From assembly GCF_900009265.2 (NCBI RefSeq), contig NZ_LR735026.1, forward strand, positions 109,925 through 173,924: a DNA stretch of 64,000 bases, read 5' to 3'. The translations under genes were made by a program, and so were the position numbers. Below, piece by piece: positions 55,109-63,921 of the stretch. How positions within the stretch are numbered: position 1 is the stretch's first letter; the number at the start of each line of letters is the position of its first letter. Source of the DNA: Planktothrix paucivesiculata PCC 9631. GTDB taxonomy: Bacteria; Cyanobacteriota; Cyanobacteriia; Cyanobacteriales; Microcoleaceae. The notes under the pieces are model-generated. The model was not told where the DNA came from. It did not search any database and saw nothing but the letters and a program-made list of their open reading frames with translations.

Positions 55109-55309
55109 GTTCTCAACTCCTAATTTCTAATTAATTTCGAGTAATTTTCAGAATAACTTGATTGAGGATAGATAACTGTATTCTTTAAATTAAGAACCTA
55201 ACTTGATAGTCTCTAAGATATTTGATAATTGCTGTCATACAACACTGGATCATTTTGCCTCCTTTGTCTGGTTCTGAGTTGGGGTTTGGGGTTAAAAAAA
55301 TTTATTTAT

Positions 55310-56134
55310 CTAGGTACGAATTAACTCCGAAGGCAAGACTTGGTTTAATTTTCCACTTTGATATCCCTCCAAATCTAAAGTAACATAAATAAAACCAAAT
55401 TCTTGAAAGGCTTGTACTAATTTAGGCAATTCAGTCATCGCTACAAAGTCTTGAATCTGTTCGGGCGATAATTCTATCCGGGCGGTATCTTTTTCCGAAC
55501 GAACTCGCAGATTTTTCCAGCCTAATTTTCTCAAATAAACTTCTGCTCTGCCCACCCGTTGTAATTTAGAAATTGTGATTTCTTCCGTATAGGGAAACCG
55601 TGAACTTAAGCAGGGTTGGGCAGGTTTATCCCAAGCTGTTAAACCCAGATATTTAGCAATTTCTCTAACTTCGGTTTTAGTAACTCCTAATTCGGCTAAA
55701 GGTGAACGCACACCTCGTTCTTTTGCTGCTTGAATTCCCGGGCGATAGTCGCCTAAATCATCCGCATTAACTCCATCAACAATATAAAGATAACCCCAGG
55801 TTTGAGCTAAGGGTTTGAGGTGATCATGGAGTTCACTTTTACAAAAATAGCACCGATTTACGGGGTTTGATGTATAGTTAGGATTAGCCATTTCTTGGGT
55901 TTCAATTTCTTGATGTTGAATCCCAATTTCCGCGGCTTGAATTCGAGCATCTTCTAAGTCTTCGGGTAACAAAGAAGGAGAAACAGCCGTTACTGCTAAA
56001 GCCTGATCTCCTAATACATCATAGGCAATTTTAGCAACTAGGGTACTGTCTATTCCTCCAGAATAGGCAATTAGAGCCCGTTCCATTTCTTGAAATAGGG
56101 CTTGGAGTTGTTGTAATTTTTCTGTGACTATCAT
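55310..56134 (-). CDS. larE: ATP-dependent sacrificial sulfur transferase LarE
   Basis: A 274-residue PP-loop ATPase (ALIAYSGGIDSTLVA near 20-34) with NRCYFCKSELHD and CLSSRFPYTEEIT. These match LarE, which transfers its own cysteine sulfur during synthesis of the nickel-pincer cofactor of lactate racemase. Many LarE-like proteins occur without larA, larB or larC, as here, so the role may differ. Several cysteines (CYFC, CLSS) could hold a cluster in other LarE subtypes. It follows the FraE-like gene by 31 bp on the same strand. Confidence 0.85.
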   Translation of the reverse strand: MIVTEKLQQLQALFQEMERALIAYSGGIDSTLVAKIAYDVLGDQALAVTAVSPSLLPEDLEDARIQAAEIGIQHQEIETQEMANPNYTSNPVNRCYFCKSELHDHLKPLAQTWGYLYIVDGVNADDLGDYRPGIQAAKERGVRSPLAELGVTKTEVREIAKYLGLTAWDKPAQPCLSSRFPYTEEITISKLQRVGRAEVYLRKLGWKNLRVRSEKDTARIELSPEQIQDFVAMTELPKLVQAFQEFGFIYVTLDLEGYQSGKLNQVLPSELIRT

Positions 56135-56165
56135 GGTGTAGACTAAACCTAATTATCTAATTTAA

Positions 56166-56939
56166 CTAAAATTCTCTCTGCCCAAAAATTGCAATAGACA
56201 GGGATAATACAATAACCATATAAAGGATAGCATAAATTCCATTAGTTATTAATAATGAAGATGAGGGGAGATAACCATAAACCGCTTCATTTTTTAGATC
56301 CAGTCGTGCTAAGTCTGGTAAAATGATATAAGTGGTTTTCATGATCTGTTCTAAGGTGGGATTTTCGCTAATTTTTCCTAATGCAAGTAAGTCACGACTT
56401 AGACTTCCCATGGCATACACACCCAGGGTTAATAAACTGGCGAGTAGGGAACTGGTAAAGACTCCTAATAAAATACCGACTGCTGCAATTAAAGAGAGTT
56501 GTAGCCACATAAATACAAAAGCAATACTAAGACTGGCAAAAGGATAGGAAATTTTATTAAAACTGAGAATCCCAAAAAATAATAGGGTCATAACTAAGAT
56601 TAAAACTGCAATAAAAGCCGAGATTCCAAAATGTTTTCCGATAATCAGTTCCGCCGGACTAACGGGTTTAGAAACTAACAAATAAACGGTTTTTTTATCG
56701 ATTTCTTTGTTGATTAGATTAGCACTTACAAAAACTGTAATTAGTAAGCCTAATAAACTAATCATGGCGATGCCAAAATCTAAGGTAATTTTGTTTTCTA
56801 GTCCGGCGGAAACTTCTGGGAGTAAACGAATAGAACCCATTAAAAATAATACAAAAAGACCGATAATATAAAGAATGCGATCGCGAACAACTTCTAAAAA
56901 AACGTTGCTGGCAATGGTAAAAACTCTGTTAAAATTCAT
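56166..56939 (-). CDS. fraE: ABC-2 type permease, FraE-like
   Basis: A 257-residue membrane protein with six helices, of the NosY/ABC-2 permease type: N-terminal FNRVFTIASNVFLEVVRDRIL, NKEIDKKTVYLLVSKPVSP in the first cytoplasmic loop, and FGQREF at the end. In Anabaena FraE, a protein of the same type and length, is encoded by the third gene of the fraCDE operon and needed for filament integrity. The order with the two upstream genes matches. No ATPase gene is adjacent. Symbol by synteny and family. Confidence 0.75.
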   Translation of the reverse strand: MNFNRVFTIASNVFLEVVRDRILYIIGLFVLFLMGSIRLLPEVSAGLENKITLDFGIAMISLLGLLITVFVSANLINKEIDKKTVYLLVSKPVSPAELIIGKHFGISAFIAVLILVMTLLFFGILSFNKISYPFASLSIAFVFMWLQLSLIAAVGILLGVFTSSLLASLLTLGVYAMGSLSRDLLALGKISENPTLEQIMKTTYIILPDLARLDLKNEAVYGYLPSSSLLITNGIYAILYMVIVLSLSIAIFGQREF

Positions 56940-57008
56940 TTTAATTTTCCGGTTAGTATTATGATTGGGGTTGATAGAGTATTAGCAATTTCCTGATTTC
57001 TGGTTCCT

Positions 57009-57575
57009 TTAGAGAAAGAAATAGGATGGAAACACTGGGTTCATTTTAACAGAATTTGGTTGTAAAGTCTCCGGGTTAGGAAGAATATTGGGATCTCTTT
57101 GTAACCATTTTTCTGCTCGTATAGAAAACTCGATCCAGCAATAAAAATTAATATGAATCAGCAAAACAATCAGAAACCCCATCCGAACCAAAGGAGGGGA
57201 AGATTGAATTTTAAATTTATCTCGAATAAATTCCATAATAAAGACTAAACAAACTGCGACAATTGGCCAGGCTTTTATAGCAAAATCCGGTCTATTGATA
57301 CCTGTTTTTTGATGAATTATTAAACATAATAAAGCCGCAGTAATCCAAGGACTTAAAGAAACTCGTCCCAGGACAAAAGGGGGGTCATTGGTTCTTATTC
57401 CAATAGAAATAGTCAGGCTCAATAAACTAAGCAAAGCCAAATTATTTCTGTTATAATCATCATTAGTTACGAAAAGAGAAATAGCCCAAATACCAATACT
57501 TATCAATAAAAATGTTCTCCAATCTAGGGGATGAGTCGGTTTAATGATATTCAAAAAATTAACTAGATTTTTCAT
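57009..57575 (-). CDS. fraD: FraD-like membrane protein, short form
   Basis: A 188-residue protein with about five membrane helices (near 20-36, 46-60, 75-90, 100-120, 128-150). The segment PFVLGRVSLSPWITAALLC and the N-terminal PTHPLDWRTFLLISIGIWA resemble the membrane part of FraD/DUF5357 proteins. FraD of Anabaena is about 340 residues, with a long C-terminal coiled-coil/periplasmic part; here it ends about 35 residues after the last helix. It starts 1 bp after the FraC-like stop and precedes the FraE-like gene by 69 bp. The assignment leans on gene order. Confidence 0.62.
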   Translation of the reverse strand: MKNLVNFLNIIKPTHPLDWRTFLLISIGIWAISLFVTNDDYNRNNLALLSLLSLTISIGIRTNDPPFVLGRVSLSPWITAALLCLIIHQKTGINRPDFAIKAWPIVAVCLVFIMEFIRDKFKIQSSPPLVRMGFLIVLLIHINFYCWIEFSIRAEKWLQRDPNILPNPETLQPNSVKMNPVFPSYFFL

Positions 57576-57576
57576 T

Positions 57577-58083
57577 TCATTTAAAAATAAATAATGTAAA
57601 TACTAAGAATAAAAATAAAGAATAACTTAACGTATGGGCTACTAATACCACTCTAAACTCCTTGTATTGTTCTGAAATTTTAATCTTTTCTTCTTGATTT
57701 CCCGAAAAGACATGACTAATTTTATATATATCTCCACTGGATAAAAATTCTAAAATTTGTAAGCCAATCCATTTAATTAATAGTAATAAAGTAAAATTAA
57801 AACCAGTTAATAAAAACACGATAAAAGAGGTAGTTTCAAATTCTTCAAACAGCAGATAACTAATTAATTCATTTCGAGCTTCTGCGGGAAATATTAATTC
57901 TGCATTTAAAAAAATAATCCATTCACAAGCACCTGCCAATAAATTGAGAGCCATTGTATACTGTACACTCAATTTTGGAGATATATTGAAACTTTTTTTA
58001 AAAATCCAGGCTTCCATAGTAATCGAGATTAAAAACCGAATAACTCTTAATAAAATGACCCTTAATATAGTCTTGATTGGCAT
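57577..58083 (-). CDS. fraC: FraC-like filament integrity protein
   Basis: A 168-residue membrane protein with about three helices. MEAWIFKKSFNISPKLSVQYTM, here split as MEAWIFKK and ISPKLSVQYTM, and NLLAGACEWIIFLNAEL fit the N-terminal half of FraC, a protein located at the septa of filamentous cyanobacteria. Length agrees with Anabaena FraC (179 aa). It is the first of three tightly spaced genes in the fraCDE order and lies 44 bp downstream of an osmoprotectant-binding protein gene. Assignment is from remembered family features and synteny. Confidence 0.68.
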   Translation of the reverse strand: MPIKTILRVILLRVIRFLISITMEAWIFKKSFNISPKLSVQYTMALNLLAGACEWIIFLNAELIFPAEARNELISYLLFEEFETTSFIVFLLTGFNFTLLLLIKWIGLQILEFLSSGDIYKISHVFSGNQEEKIKISEQYKEFRVVLVAHTLSYSLFLFLVFTLFIFK

Positions 58084-58127
58084 ATATGGAGGATGGGGAA
58101 TGGGGAAAAACTAGATATAATCAATAA

Positions 58128-59111
58128 TTAAGGATTAGATTGGAGAAATTCTTGAACTACCTCTTGATATTGTCGTTTTTTGCCATCAACCTGATAATTT
58201 AATTCTCGCATTTTCTCGGCGGAAATTTTACCCGATAACTGTTGTAACACCCCATCTAATTGGGGATATTGGTTGAGGGTTTCCTGGCGAATAATGGGGG
58301 CAGCTTCATAGGGGGGAAAATAGTTTTTATCATCTTCTAAGATCACTAACCCTAAGACATCAATTAAAGCATCTGTTGTGGAACCTGCGACTAAATCTAC
58401 TTGTTTTTGGGCGAGTGCTTGATAAATTAAACCTAAATCCATGGTTTTCACGGGTTCAGAAAATTTAAGATTATAGACCTTAGTTAAGCCGGATAATCCA
58501 TCTTCTCGTTCTCCGAATTCATATCCCGAACCGAAGCGAATTTTAGGACTATCAGGAACTAAATCAGAAAACTTTTTCCAGTTAAATTGTTTAGCATCAT
58601 CCTGGCGTACCACCATAGCAAAGCTATTGTTAAATCCCAAAGGAGGCATCCAAATCAGATTATATTTTTCAGCATAATCAGATTTTAACCGATTAAAAAC
58701 TGCTTTTGGATCACTAATCGGTTTTTGTTTCAAAATATTGGTAAATGCCGTTCCCGTATACTCAACATATAAATCCACTTGACCTGCAACTAGAGCCTGG
58801 TGGCAAAGTTCCCCCGCTAAATTAAATCGTCGTTTGACCTGAATATCCGTTTGGGTTTCAATTTTTTGTGCTAGAATTTCCCCTAAAATCAATTGTTCAG
58901 TAAAATTTTTAGCACAAATCACAATTTCAGGAGAACGGGAAACACAACTACTTAAACTGGCTACAATCCCTAACCATAACCCCAAAAATGTAACAATTTT
59001 TTTTCCTCGCCTGCGAAGGGTTTGGTAGGGGGATAAGGTTTCTGGGGGAAATTCTATTTTATCGTCCATGGAATATTTAGGTTGATAATTTGACTTAACC
59101 GGATGTTGCAT
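58128..59111 (-). CDS. Osmoprotectant/glycine betaine ABC substrate-binding lipoprotein
   Basis: A 327-residue binding protein of the OpuAC/OsmF/YehZ type, with a lipobox (SLSSC near 55), IVICAKNFTEQLILGEIL, DLYVEYTGTAFTNIL and VAGSTTDAL. The ligand could be a quaternary amine. No permease or ATPase gene lies beside it, so it is an orphan here. The start is uncertain: ATG at 59111, or 59069 after 14 residues; neither has a ribosome binding site. A TnpB element ends 36 bp upstream of the first ATG, so its promoter may have been moved or replaced. Confidence 0.85.
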   Translation of the reverse strand: MQHPVKSNYQPKYSMDDKIEFPPETLSPYQTLRRRGKKIVTFLGLWLGIVASLSSCVSRSPEIVICAKNFTEQLILGEILAQKIETQTDIQVKRRFNLAGELCHQALVAGQVDLYVEYTGTAFTNILKQKPISDPKAVFNRLKSDYAEKYNLIWMPPLGFNNSFAMVVRQDDAKQFNWKKFSDLVPDSPKIRFGSGYEFGEREDGLSGLTKVYNLKFSEPVKTMDLGLIYQALAQKQVDLVAGSTTDALIDVLGLVILEDDKNYFPPYEAAPIIRQETLNQYPQLDGVLQQLSGKISAEKMRELNYQVDGKKRQYQEVVQEFLQSNP

Positions 59112-59120
59112 AAATTTTGA

Positions 59121-60395
59121 TCAAAGCAATTGATTGATTAGTTTAACTTGACACTCCCACCCCTTAGCGTAGCGTAGGGGTGGGATTCTCGTATCTAGCC
59201 CAGTCAAACAGAGATAGTTGAACATACCTCTTGTTTGACTGTATTCACCGAGTTCACCGGGTGTGCCAAGCACCCCATGATTTAAACCGGATGAATCCAT
59301 TACAGAAGCATCTCTCTCTAGGTTCAAATCACATGAAAACCCGTCCCATTGAGATAGGTTTCGTGCAGCATTAAGATCGGAATTATGGTAGTGACCGTTA
59401 GGGCAATTGAAATCATGTCGATTTCTTTTGCCAATAACACCACAAGTTGAACAAGATTTAGAAGTATACGGTGCAGGTCTTTTGATTAACTTCAATCCTT
59501 TAAGAGCTAACTTATAATTAAGTTTTTGTTCCAAAGAATAATAAGACCAATTATGTCGAGATTGACCAGAATCAGAACGAGATTTCTTGCTCTGTTTCAT
59601 GGTTTTACGACAACCTTCCAAATCCTCAATCACAACATTAGCATTATGGTATTCAGCAAAACGAACAATTCGGCGACTGACGGTATGGTTAATTGCATCC
59701 ATCCATCGTCGTTCTTTCTTGTCCCATTTCTTTAAGGCTCGAAACTTTTTAGCTTCTTGAAGTTGTTTTCTTCGTTGTTGAAAATAACGTCTCCGATGCT
59801 TAACGCTGTGACCATTAAAGAATTTGCCAAAACCTTCTTTTGGTGCAACTACCGCTAAATTATTCTGCCCTCGGTCACATCCTAATGTTTTCTCTGTCTT
59901 AACTTCTGGAACATCCTCAGTGATTGACAGATAGACATACCACTTATTTCTATGTTTAATTAACTTAAAAGATCCCCCTTGAATTGTTCCCTCTAATAAT
60001 CCATCTAAAATGGTTTGCCAGTGAGCGGATGCAACTTCAATAGGGATTCTTTTTTCACCTTTAAGAGTCGGGAAACTAATTGAATAAGTATTTCCTTTTT
60101 GAGTTAACTTCCAGTTTTGGTTGTTGACTTCCACAGGAAGAACTTTATATTGTTTAGTTTTACGACCCGTGGGGGATGTGGTATGTCGGATAACTTGGTT
60201 AACCAGGGCAGATTTTAACTCGGACATGATTTTAGCTGTTGTCATTTTACGCCGTTCTTTAATCGGCAATGACAACAGGTTATTGGCAATCCGTGTGTTT
60301 TCTGCCGTCATTTGCTCAAACATCTGAGCTTTACAACGGTTGAGATCCACGAATTTCAATTTAATCGTCCGAGTTATTTGTACCATGTTAACCAT
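59121..60395 (-). CDS. tnpB: RNA-guided endonuclease TnpB (IS605-type)
   Basis: A 424-residue TnpB. RuvC residues are intact: Asp in LGCDRGQNNLAV, Glu in NVVIEDLEGC, Asp in HNSDLNAARNL; the zinc finger is CSTCG with CPNGHYH-type second pair (CSTCGVIGKRNRH, NCPNGHYHN). The N-terminal helical domain is normal. After the RuvC core (about residue 345) comes an extra 80-residue tail whose reading frame continues through the right-end hairpin and about 27 bp into flanking DNA. TnpB is an RNA-guided nuclease that helps keep the element; no tnpA is present, so mobility needs help in trans. Confidence 0.88.
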   Translation of the reverse strand: MVNMVQITRTIKLKFVDLNRCKAQMFEQMTAENTRIANNLLSLPIKERRKMTTAKIMSELKSALVNQVIRHTTSPTGRKTKQYKVLPVEVNNQNWKLTQKGNTYSISFPTLKGEKRIPIEVASAHWQTILDGLLEGTIQGGSFKLIKHRNKWYVYLSITEDVPEVKTEKTLGCDRGQNNLAVVAPKEGFGKFFNGHSVKHRRRYFQQRRKQLQEAKKFRALKKWDKKERRWMDAINHTVSRRIVRFAEYHNANVVIEDLEGCRKTMKQSKKSRSDSGQSRHNWSYYSLEQKLNYKLALKGLKLIKRPAPYTSKSCSTCGVIGKRNRHDFNCPNGHYHNSDLNAARNLSQWDGFSCDLNLERDASVMDSSGLNHGVLGTPGELGEYSQTRGMFNYLCLTGLDTRIPPLRYAKGWECQVKLINQLL

Positions 60396-60409
60396 GATAA
60401 CATAAAATT

Positions 60410-60454
60410 GTTCAATTAATATTGATAAAAGAATTTTCTCAATATTAATTGAAC
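60410..60454. promoter_or_regulatory. 16-bp perfect inverted repeat upstream of tnpB
   Basis: GTTCAATTAATATTGA (60410-60425) and TCAATATTAATTGAAC (60439-60454) are exact reverse complements around 13 bp, 14 bp upstream of the tnpB start. It may be an operator or leader hairpin limiting tnpB expression. Confidence 0.5.
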
Positions 60455-60575
60455 TGCCTTCTTTGTGGAGTCGGAGCTATTATTGTGGGACGGCTGGCTC
60501 TGTATAAGAGTGAAACTATCAAGAAATATATTGCAAACCAAAACTCTCATTAACCTTCACTCCGCCTAAAGGCGG

Positions 60576-60618
60576 GTATTCTACATCCCACGCTTGAAAG
60601 ACGTGGGATGTAGAATAC
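60576..60618. repeat. 17-bp perfect inverted repeat at IS left end
   Basis: Arms at 60576-60592 and 60602-60618 with a 9-nt loop CTTGAAAGA. It is the kind of subterminal hairpin recognised by IS605-type transposases. A second small palindrome CCGCCTAAAGGCGG lies at 60562-60575 directly beside it. Confidence 0.8.
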
Positions 60619-60752
60619 GGTTATTGTAAATCCGTTGATTAACTCCGATCTTCTATACTGTTTATTGTTGACCCATAACTGATCAACTCTTACACTGACA
60701 AATCATAAAAGATTCGCCCACTTCTGGCCCACTGATCACTAATTACTGATAT

Positions 60753-60986
60753 ATGAATTATCCCATTCCCACCAGTCCCCAAGAAATGATGGCTCTGCGA
60801 CAACAACCTGTTACCGATGAGTTAGTAGTAACAGCACTCGCTGGAGTGGTTAAAATTGCACGTTCGCGTCAACAATCTTTAGAAGATCTTAAAGCTGAGG
60901 TTTTGGCTGATGATAGTCTGCTGAACCGAGAACAACGGGTTTGGTTAAGTGAATTAGTTACCCATGCTTGGCAATCTTTACCTTAG
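60753..60986 (+). CDS. Unrecognised small protein, 77 aa
   Basis: A soluble, helical protein. The sequence has a good coding look: PTSPQEMMALRQQPV, then TALAGVVKIARSRQQSLEDLKAEVLADDSLL and a C-terminal Trp-rich WLSELVTHAWQSLP, the middle segment being split here as TALAGVVKIARSRQ and QSLEDLKAEVLADD. I believe similar short proteins occur in other cyanobacteria but cannot name a family. No clear ribosome binding site. It stands next to the TnpB element and converges on the REC-GGDEF-EAL gene. Confidence 0.6.
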   Translation: MNYPIPTSPQEMMALRQQPVTDELVVTALAGVVKIARSRQQSLEDLKAEVLADDSLLNREQRVWLSELVTHAWQSLP

Positions 60987-61038
60987 CAAAAAATTTAGGG
61001 TGTTTAGGGGAATAGGCAATACAAAGAATTAATATATA

Positions 61039-62841
61039 TTACCATTGAGGATGGGAGAAAAACAGAGTTTCTGCGGCGGCGGCATCCAAAGGTTTAGCGA
61101 ATAGATACCCCTGAGCTAATTCGCAGCCCAAAAGTCGCAGTAACGATAATTGTTCTGGGGTTTCAATTCCTTCAGCTACCACACTCATCCCCAAATGATG
61201 GGCGAGATTCAGAATTGCTTGAACGACTTCTAAATTTTTTCCCATAGAATCTAAGTTACCAATAAAAGATCGATCAATTTTAATAATATCTAAAGGAAAT
61301 TGGTGTAAATAACTCAAGGAAGAATATCCCGTCCCAAAGTCATCTAAACTTAACTGAATTTTGCGAGCTTTGAGTTGTTCAAATAGCTCGGAGGCTAATT
61401 GAGGATTATCCATAATGGCACTTTCTGTAATTTCTAATTTTAAATTTTTACTATCTAATTTCAAACTCTCAAGAACTTGATCAATTTTTTCAATTAAATT
61501 ATCTTGAGAAAACTGTTTAACAGATAAATTGACACTCATGCTAATCTCAAAAACTTCCCCTCGTTCAATAGCTTGTTCTTGCCAGAATTTGAGTTGACGA
61601 CAGGAATTTTCTAATACCCAAAATCCTAGGGGAACAATTAAACCAGTGGCTTCAGCAACGGGAATAAAATGATCCGGTGAAACTAAGCCCTGTTGGGGAT
61701 GTTTCCAACGAACTAAGGCTTCAAAACTACTAATTCTTCCGGTTGATAAGCAAATAATTGGCTGATAATAAACAATAAATTCTTGACGCTCAATAGCCCG
61801 TCGCAGGTCATTTTCTAATTGTAAACGAGTTAAAGCACGGGTGTGCATCTCTCGATTGAACACTTGATAACGGGCTTTTCCTAGGGTTTTAGCTTGATAC
61901 ATTGCCGTATCTGCATCCCTGAGCAAATTTTCTGGCTGTTCATACTCATAATTTCCCAAAACAATCCCAATACTGGTATTAATAAAAACTTCATGTTGAT
62001 GGAGTAAAAAAGGTTTCATTAAAGCGTGTTGAATCGTTTCTGCTAATTGGGTAGCTTCATCCACCGATTCAATCTTTTCTAAAAGAACAGTAAATTCATC
62101 TCCTTCAAATCTAGCCAAAGTATAATTAGGATTAATACAATTGGCTAATCTTTGAGCCACCGCTTTTAAGAGTTGATCTCCAGCTAAATGTCCTAAAGAA
62201 TCATTAACGACTTTAAAATCATCGCAATCGAGAAATAATACGCCAAATTGAGAACTAAAATGGTTATGAGTATAGGCCAAAACTGCCATTAATTTTTCCA
62301 TAAAAAACACTCGATTCGGTAAACCGGTTAGGGCATCATGGGAAGCCATGTGCAACAATCGTAAATTAACTTGTTCTAGTTCCTTAGTTCGTTCTTTGAC
62401 CCGTTCTTCCAGTTGCGTATTTAATTGTTGAATTTGTAATTTTGCTGCTTGTAAATTCAGTTGATTTTTGATTCTGGCTAAAACTTCTCGAATTTCAAAA
62501 GGTTTAGTAATATAGTCCAAACCGCCCACTTCAAATGCTTGAATTTTATCAAAAACTTCATTTAACGCGCTTAAAAAAATCACAGGGATATCCCGGGTTC
62601 GTTCTGAAGACTTTAACTGTTTGCAAACTTCATACCCACTCATTTGAGGCATCCGAATATCTAATAAAATTAAATCCGGTGGGTCAGTAATCGCACCCAT
62701 AATCGCAGCCGAACCATTAATTACGCAGCGCACATTATACCCCTGTTCTGTTAACATCGCTGATAACAGATATAAATTATCAGGCGTATCATCAACAATC
62801 AAAATGCTAGTTAGTGGGTTATCTGGTTGAGCGTCATTCAT
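61039..62841 (-). CDS. Response regulator with GGDEF and EAL domains
   Basis: A 600-residue soluble protein. REC receiver (about 11-130: [10 protein letters not shown], phospho-acceptor Asp in [13 protein letters not shown]), coiled linker, GGDEF domain (about 165-325) with the signature changed to FEGDEF, and EAL domain (about 335-590) with [31 protein letters not shown] and [11 protein letters not shown] intact. It probably hydrolyses c-di-GMP; the cyclase part may be weak or allosteric because the first Gly is Glu. The cognate kinase is not in the window. It is transcribed with spacing of 57 bp after the fructosamine-kinase gene. Confidence 0.9.
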   Translation of the reverse strand: MNDAQPDNPLTSILIVDDTPDNLYLLSAMLTEQGYNVRCVINGSAAIMGAITDPPDLILLDIRMPQMSGYEVCKQLKSSERTRDIPVIFLSALNEVFDKIQAFEVGGLDYITKPFEIREVLARIKNQLNLQAAKLQIQQLNTQLEERVKERTKELEQVNLRLLHMASHDALTGLPNRVFFMEKLMAVLAYTHNHFSSQFGVLFLDCDDFKVVNDSLGHLAGDQLLKAVAQRLANCINPNYTLARFEGDEFTVLLEKIESVDEATQLAETIQHALMKPFLLHQHEVFINTSIGIVLGNYEYEQPENLLRDADTAMYQAKTLGKARYQVFNREMHTRALTRLQLENDLRRAIERQEFIVYYQPIICLSTGRISSFEALVRWKHPQQGLVSPDHFIPVAEATGLIVPLGFWVLENSCRQLKFWQEQAIERGEVFEISMSVNLSVKQFSQDNLIEKIDQVLESLKLDSKNLKLEITESAIMDNPQLASELFEQLKARKIQLSLDDFGTGYSSLSYLHQFPLDIIKIDRSFIGNLDSMGKNLEVVQAILNLAHHLGMSVVAEGIETPEQLSLLRLLGCELAQGYLFAKPLDAAAAETLFFSHPQW

Positions 62842-62898
62842 CGGAAAAAACTATAAATACAGAAGGAAATGAGTGGTCAGTGCTGGTTGAGTTAAAGT

Positions 62899-63786
62899 TT
62901 AGCGCAAAATTTCTTCAATCATCTGATTAGCTTGTCTGCCATAGCTTCCTCCAAATAAGTTAAAATGATTTAAGATATGGTAAAGATTATAAAGTATTTT
63001 ACGTCGCTGATAACCTGAATCTATAGGAAAAATAGTCTGATAACCCTGATAAAAACGGGGCGGAAACCCTCCAAATAATTCGGTCATGGCTAAATCAACT
63101 TCTCGATCTCCAAAATAACTAGCTGGATCAAAAATTACTGCTTCTCCTGCTGAAGAAATTGCCGCATTTCCTCCCCATAAATCTCCATGAACTAAGGAAG
63201 GTTTAGGATCATAATCCGCTAACAACTCTGGTATTTTTGTGAGTAATTTTTCTTCGTGTTCAAAATAGCCTCCTCGCTGTTTAGCCAGTTTCAATTGATA
63301 GTTAATTCGATGTTCTTGCCAAAATTCAATCCAATTATTTTTCCAAGTATTAATTTGAGGTGTGGAACCAATTGTATTATTGATTTCCCAGCCAAAGTTT
63401 TCAAACCCAGGATAATCCTGTGGGGGTGTCCAGCGATGCAGTAACGCTAAGTTTTTTCCCATTTCTTCCCAGGCTGAAGGGTCATTTTTTCCCCCTAAAT
63501 TTAGCCATTCTAAGACTAAATAAGCGGAATTTCCTAACCCTCCCCAACAAATAACTTGAGGAACTCTAATTGTATGGGTTTTCCCAATTTGTTTAACCCC
63601 TAAAGCCTCGGCTTCAAACATTTGCACTTGACTAATTTGATTGAGTTTAATAAAATAATGACGGGAACCTTGACTAATTTTATATCCTTGATTGATGCAG
63701 CCTCCACCGACGGAATGGCGATCGCAAATTTGAAATGGTTCTCCCGTAGCTTGACTAATTTGTTCAGAAATTTGATCCCACATCAT
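62899..63786 (-). CDS. Fructosamine kinase family protein
   Basis: A 295-residue kinase of the fructosamine/ketosamine-3-kinase family, which phosphorylates glycated amines so that the sugar falls off (protein deglycation). Evidence: N-terminal SVGGGCINQGYKIS, YFIKLN with the ATP Lys, LVLEWLNLGG, NNTIGSTPQ, LVHGDLWGGNAAI and IFDPASYFGDREVDLAMTELFGGFP, all family landmarks. The length is typical. It precedes the REC-GGDEF-EAL gene on the same strand by 57 bp. The leader of about 135 bp to the divergent next gene may contain both promoters. Confidence 0.9.
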   Translation of the reverse strand: MMWDQISEQISQATGEPFQICDRHSVGGGCINQGYKISQGSRHYFIKLNQISQVQMFEAEALGVKQIGKTHTIRVPQVICWGGLGNSAYLVLEWLNLGGKNDPSAWEEMGKNLALLHRWTPPQDYPGFENFGWEINNTIGSTPQINTWKNNWIEFWQEHRINYQLKLAKQRGGYFEHEEKLLTKIPELLADYDPKPSLVHGDLWGGNAAISSAGEAVIFDPASYFGDREVDLAMTELFGGFPPRFYQGYQTIFPIDSGYQRRKILYNLYHILNHFNLFGGSYGRQANQMIEEILR

Positions 63787-63921
63787 ATCTAATTGTTTTA
63801 TTTTTCTAACTGATTATATCAAATTTCAAAAATTTATGTAAATATTATGATAGGTTTTAAGAGACAATTCATTGTTTAGTTAAACTAAAATCTTCCCACC
63901 TATTTTATCCACATAATTACC

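Larger units (their letters stand above)
59148..60620 (-). mobile_element. IS605-type element, tnpB only
   Basis: The right end is at about 59148 (TTGACACTCCC on plus) and holds a perfect 10-bp hairpin TCCCACCCCT / AGGGGTGGGA (59155-59164 / 59176-59185). The left end carries a perfect 17-bp inverted repeat (60576-60592 / 60602-60618, arm GTATTCTACATCCCACG). The element holds tnpB only. The left boundary is approximate. The RNA guide, if the element acts as known ones do, would be GTTAAACTAATCAATCA, the plus-strand complement of 59131-59147. Confidence 0.72.
60396..60752. other. Non-coding: IS left part and spacer
   Basis: From the tnpB start to the 77-aa gene. Up to about 60620 it is the tnpB upstream part of the element with its palindromes; after that about 130 bp of plain spacer with no gene. 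Confidence 0.6.

Noticed and set aside
59320-59345. tRNA T-loop-like GGTTCAAATC
   Set aside because: It lies inside tnpB coding sequence and no acceptor or anticodon stems can be drawn.
60455-60560. Remnant of tnpA in the IS element
   Set aside because: No transposase-like peptide is readable in any frame of this short stretch.
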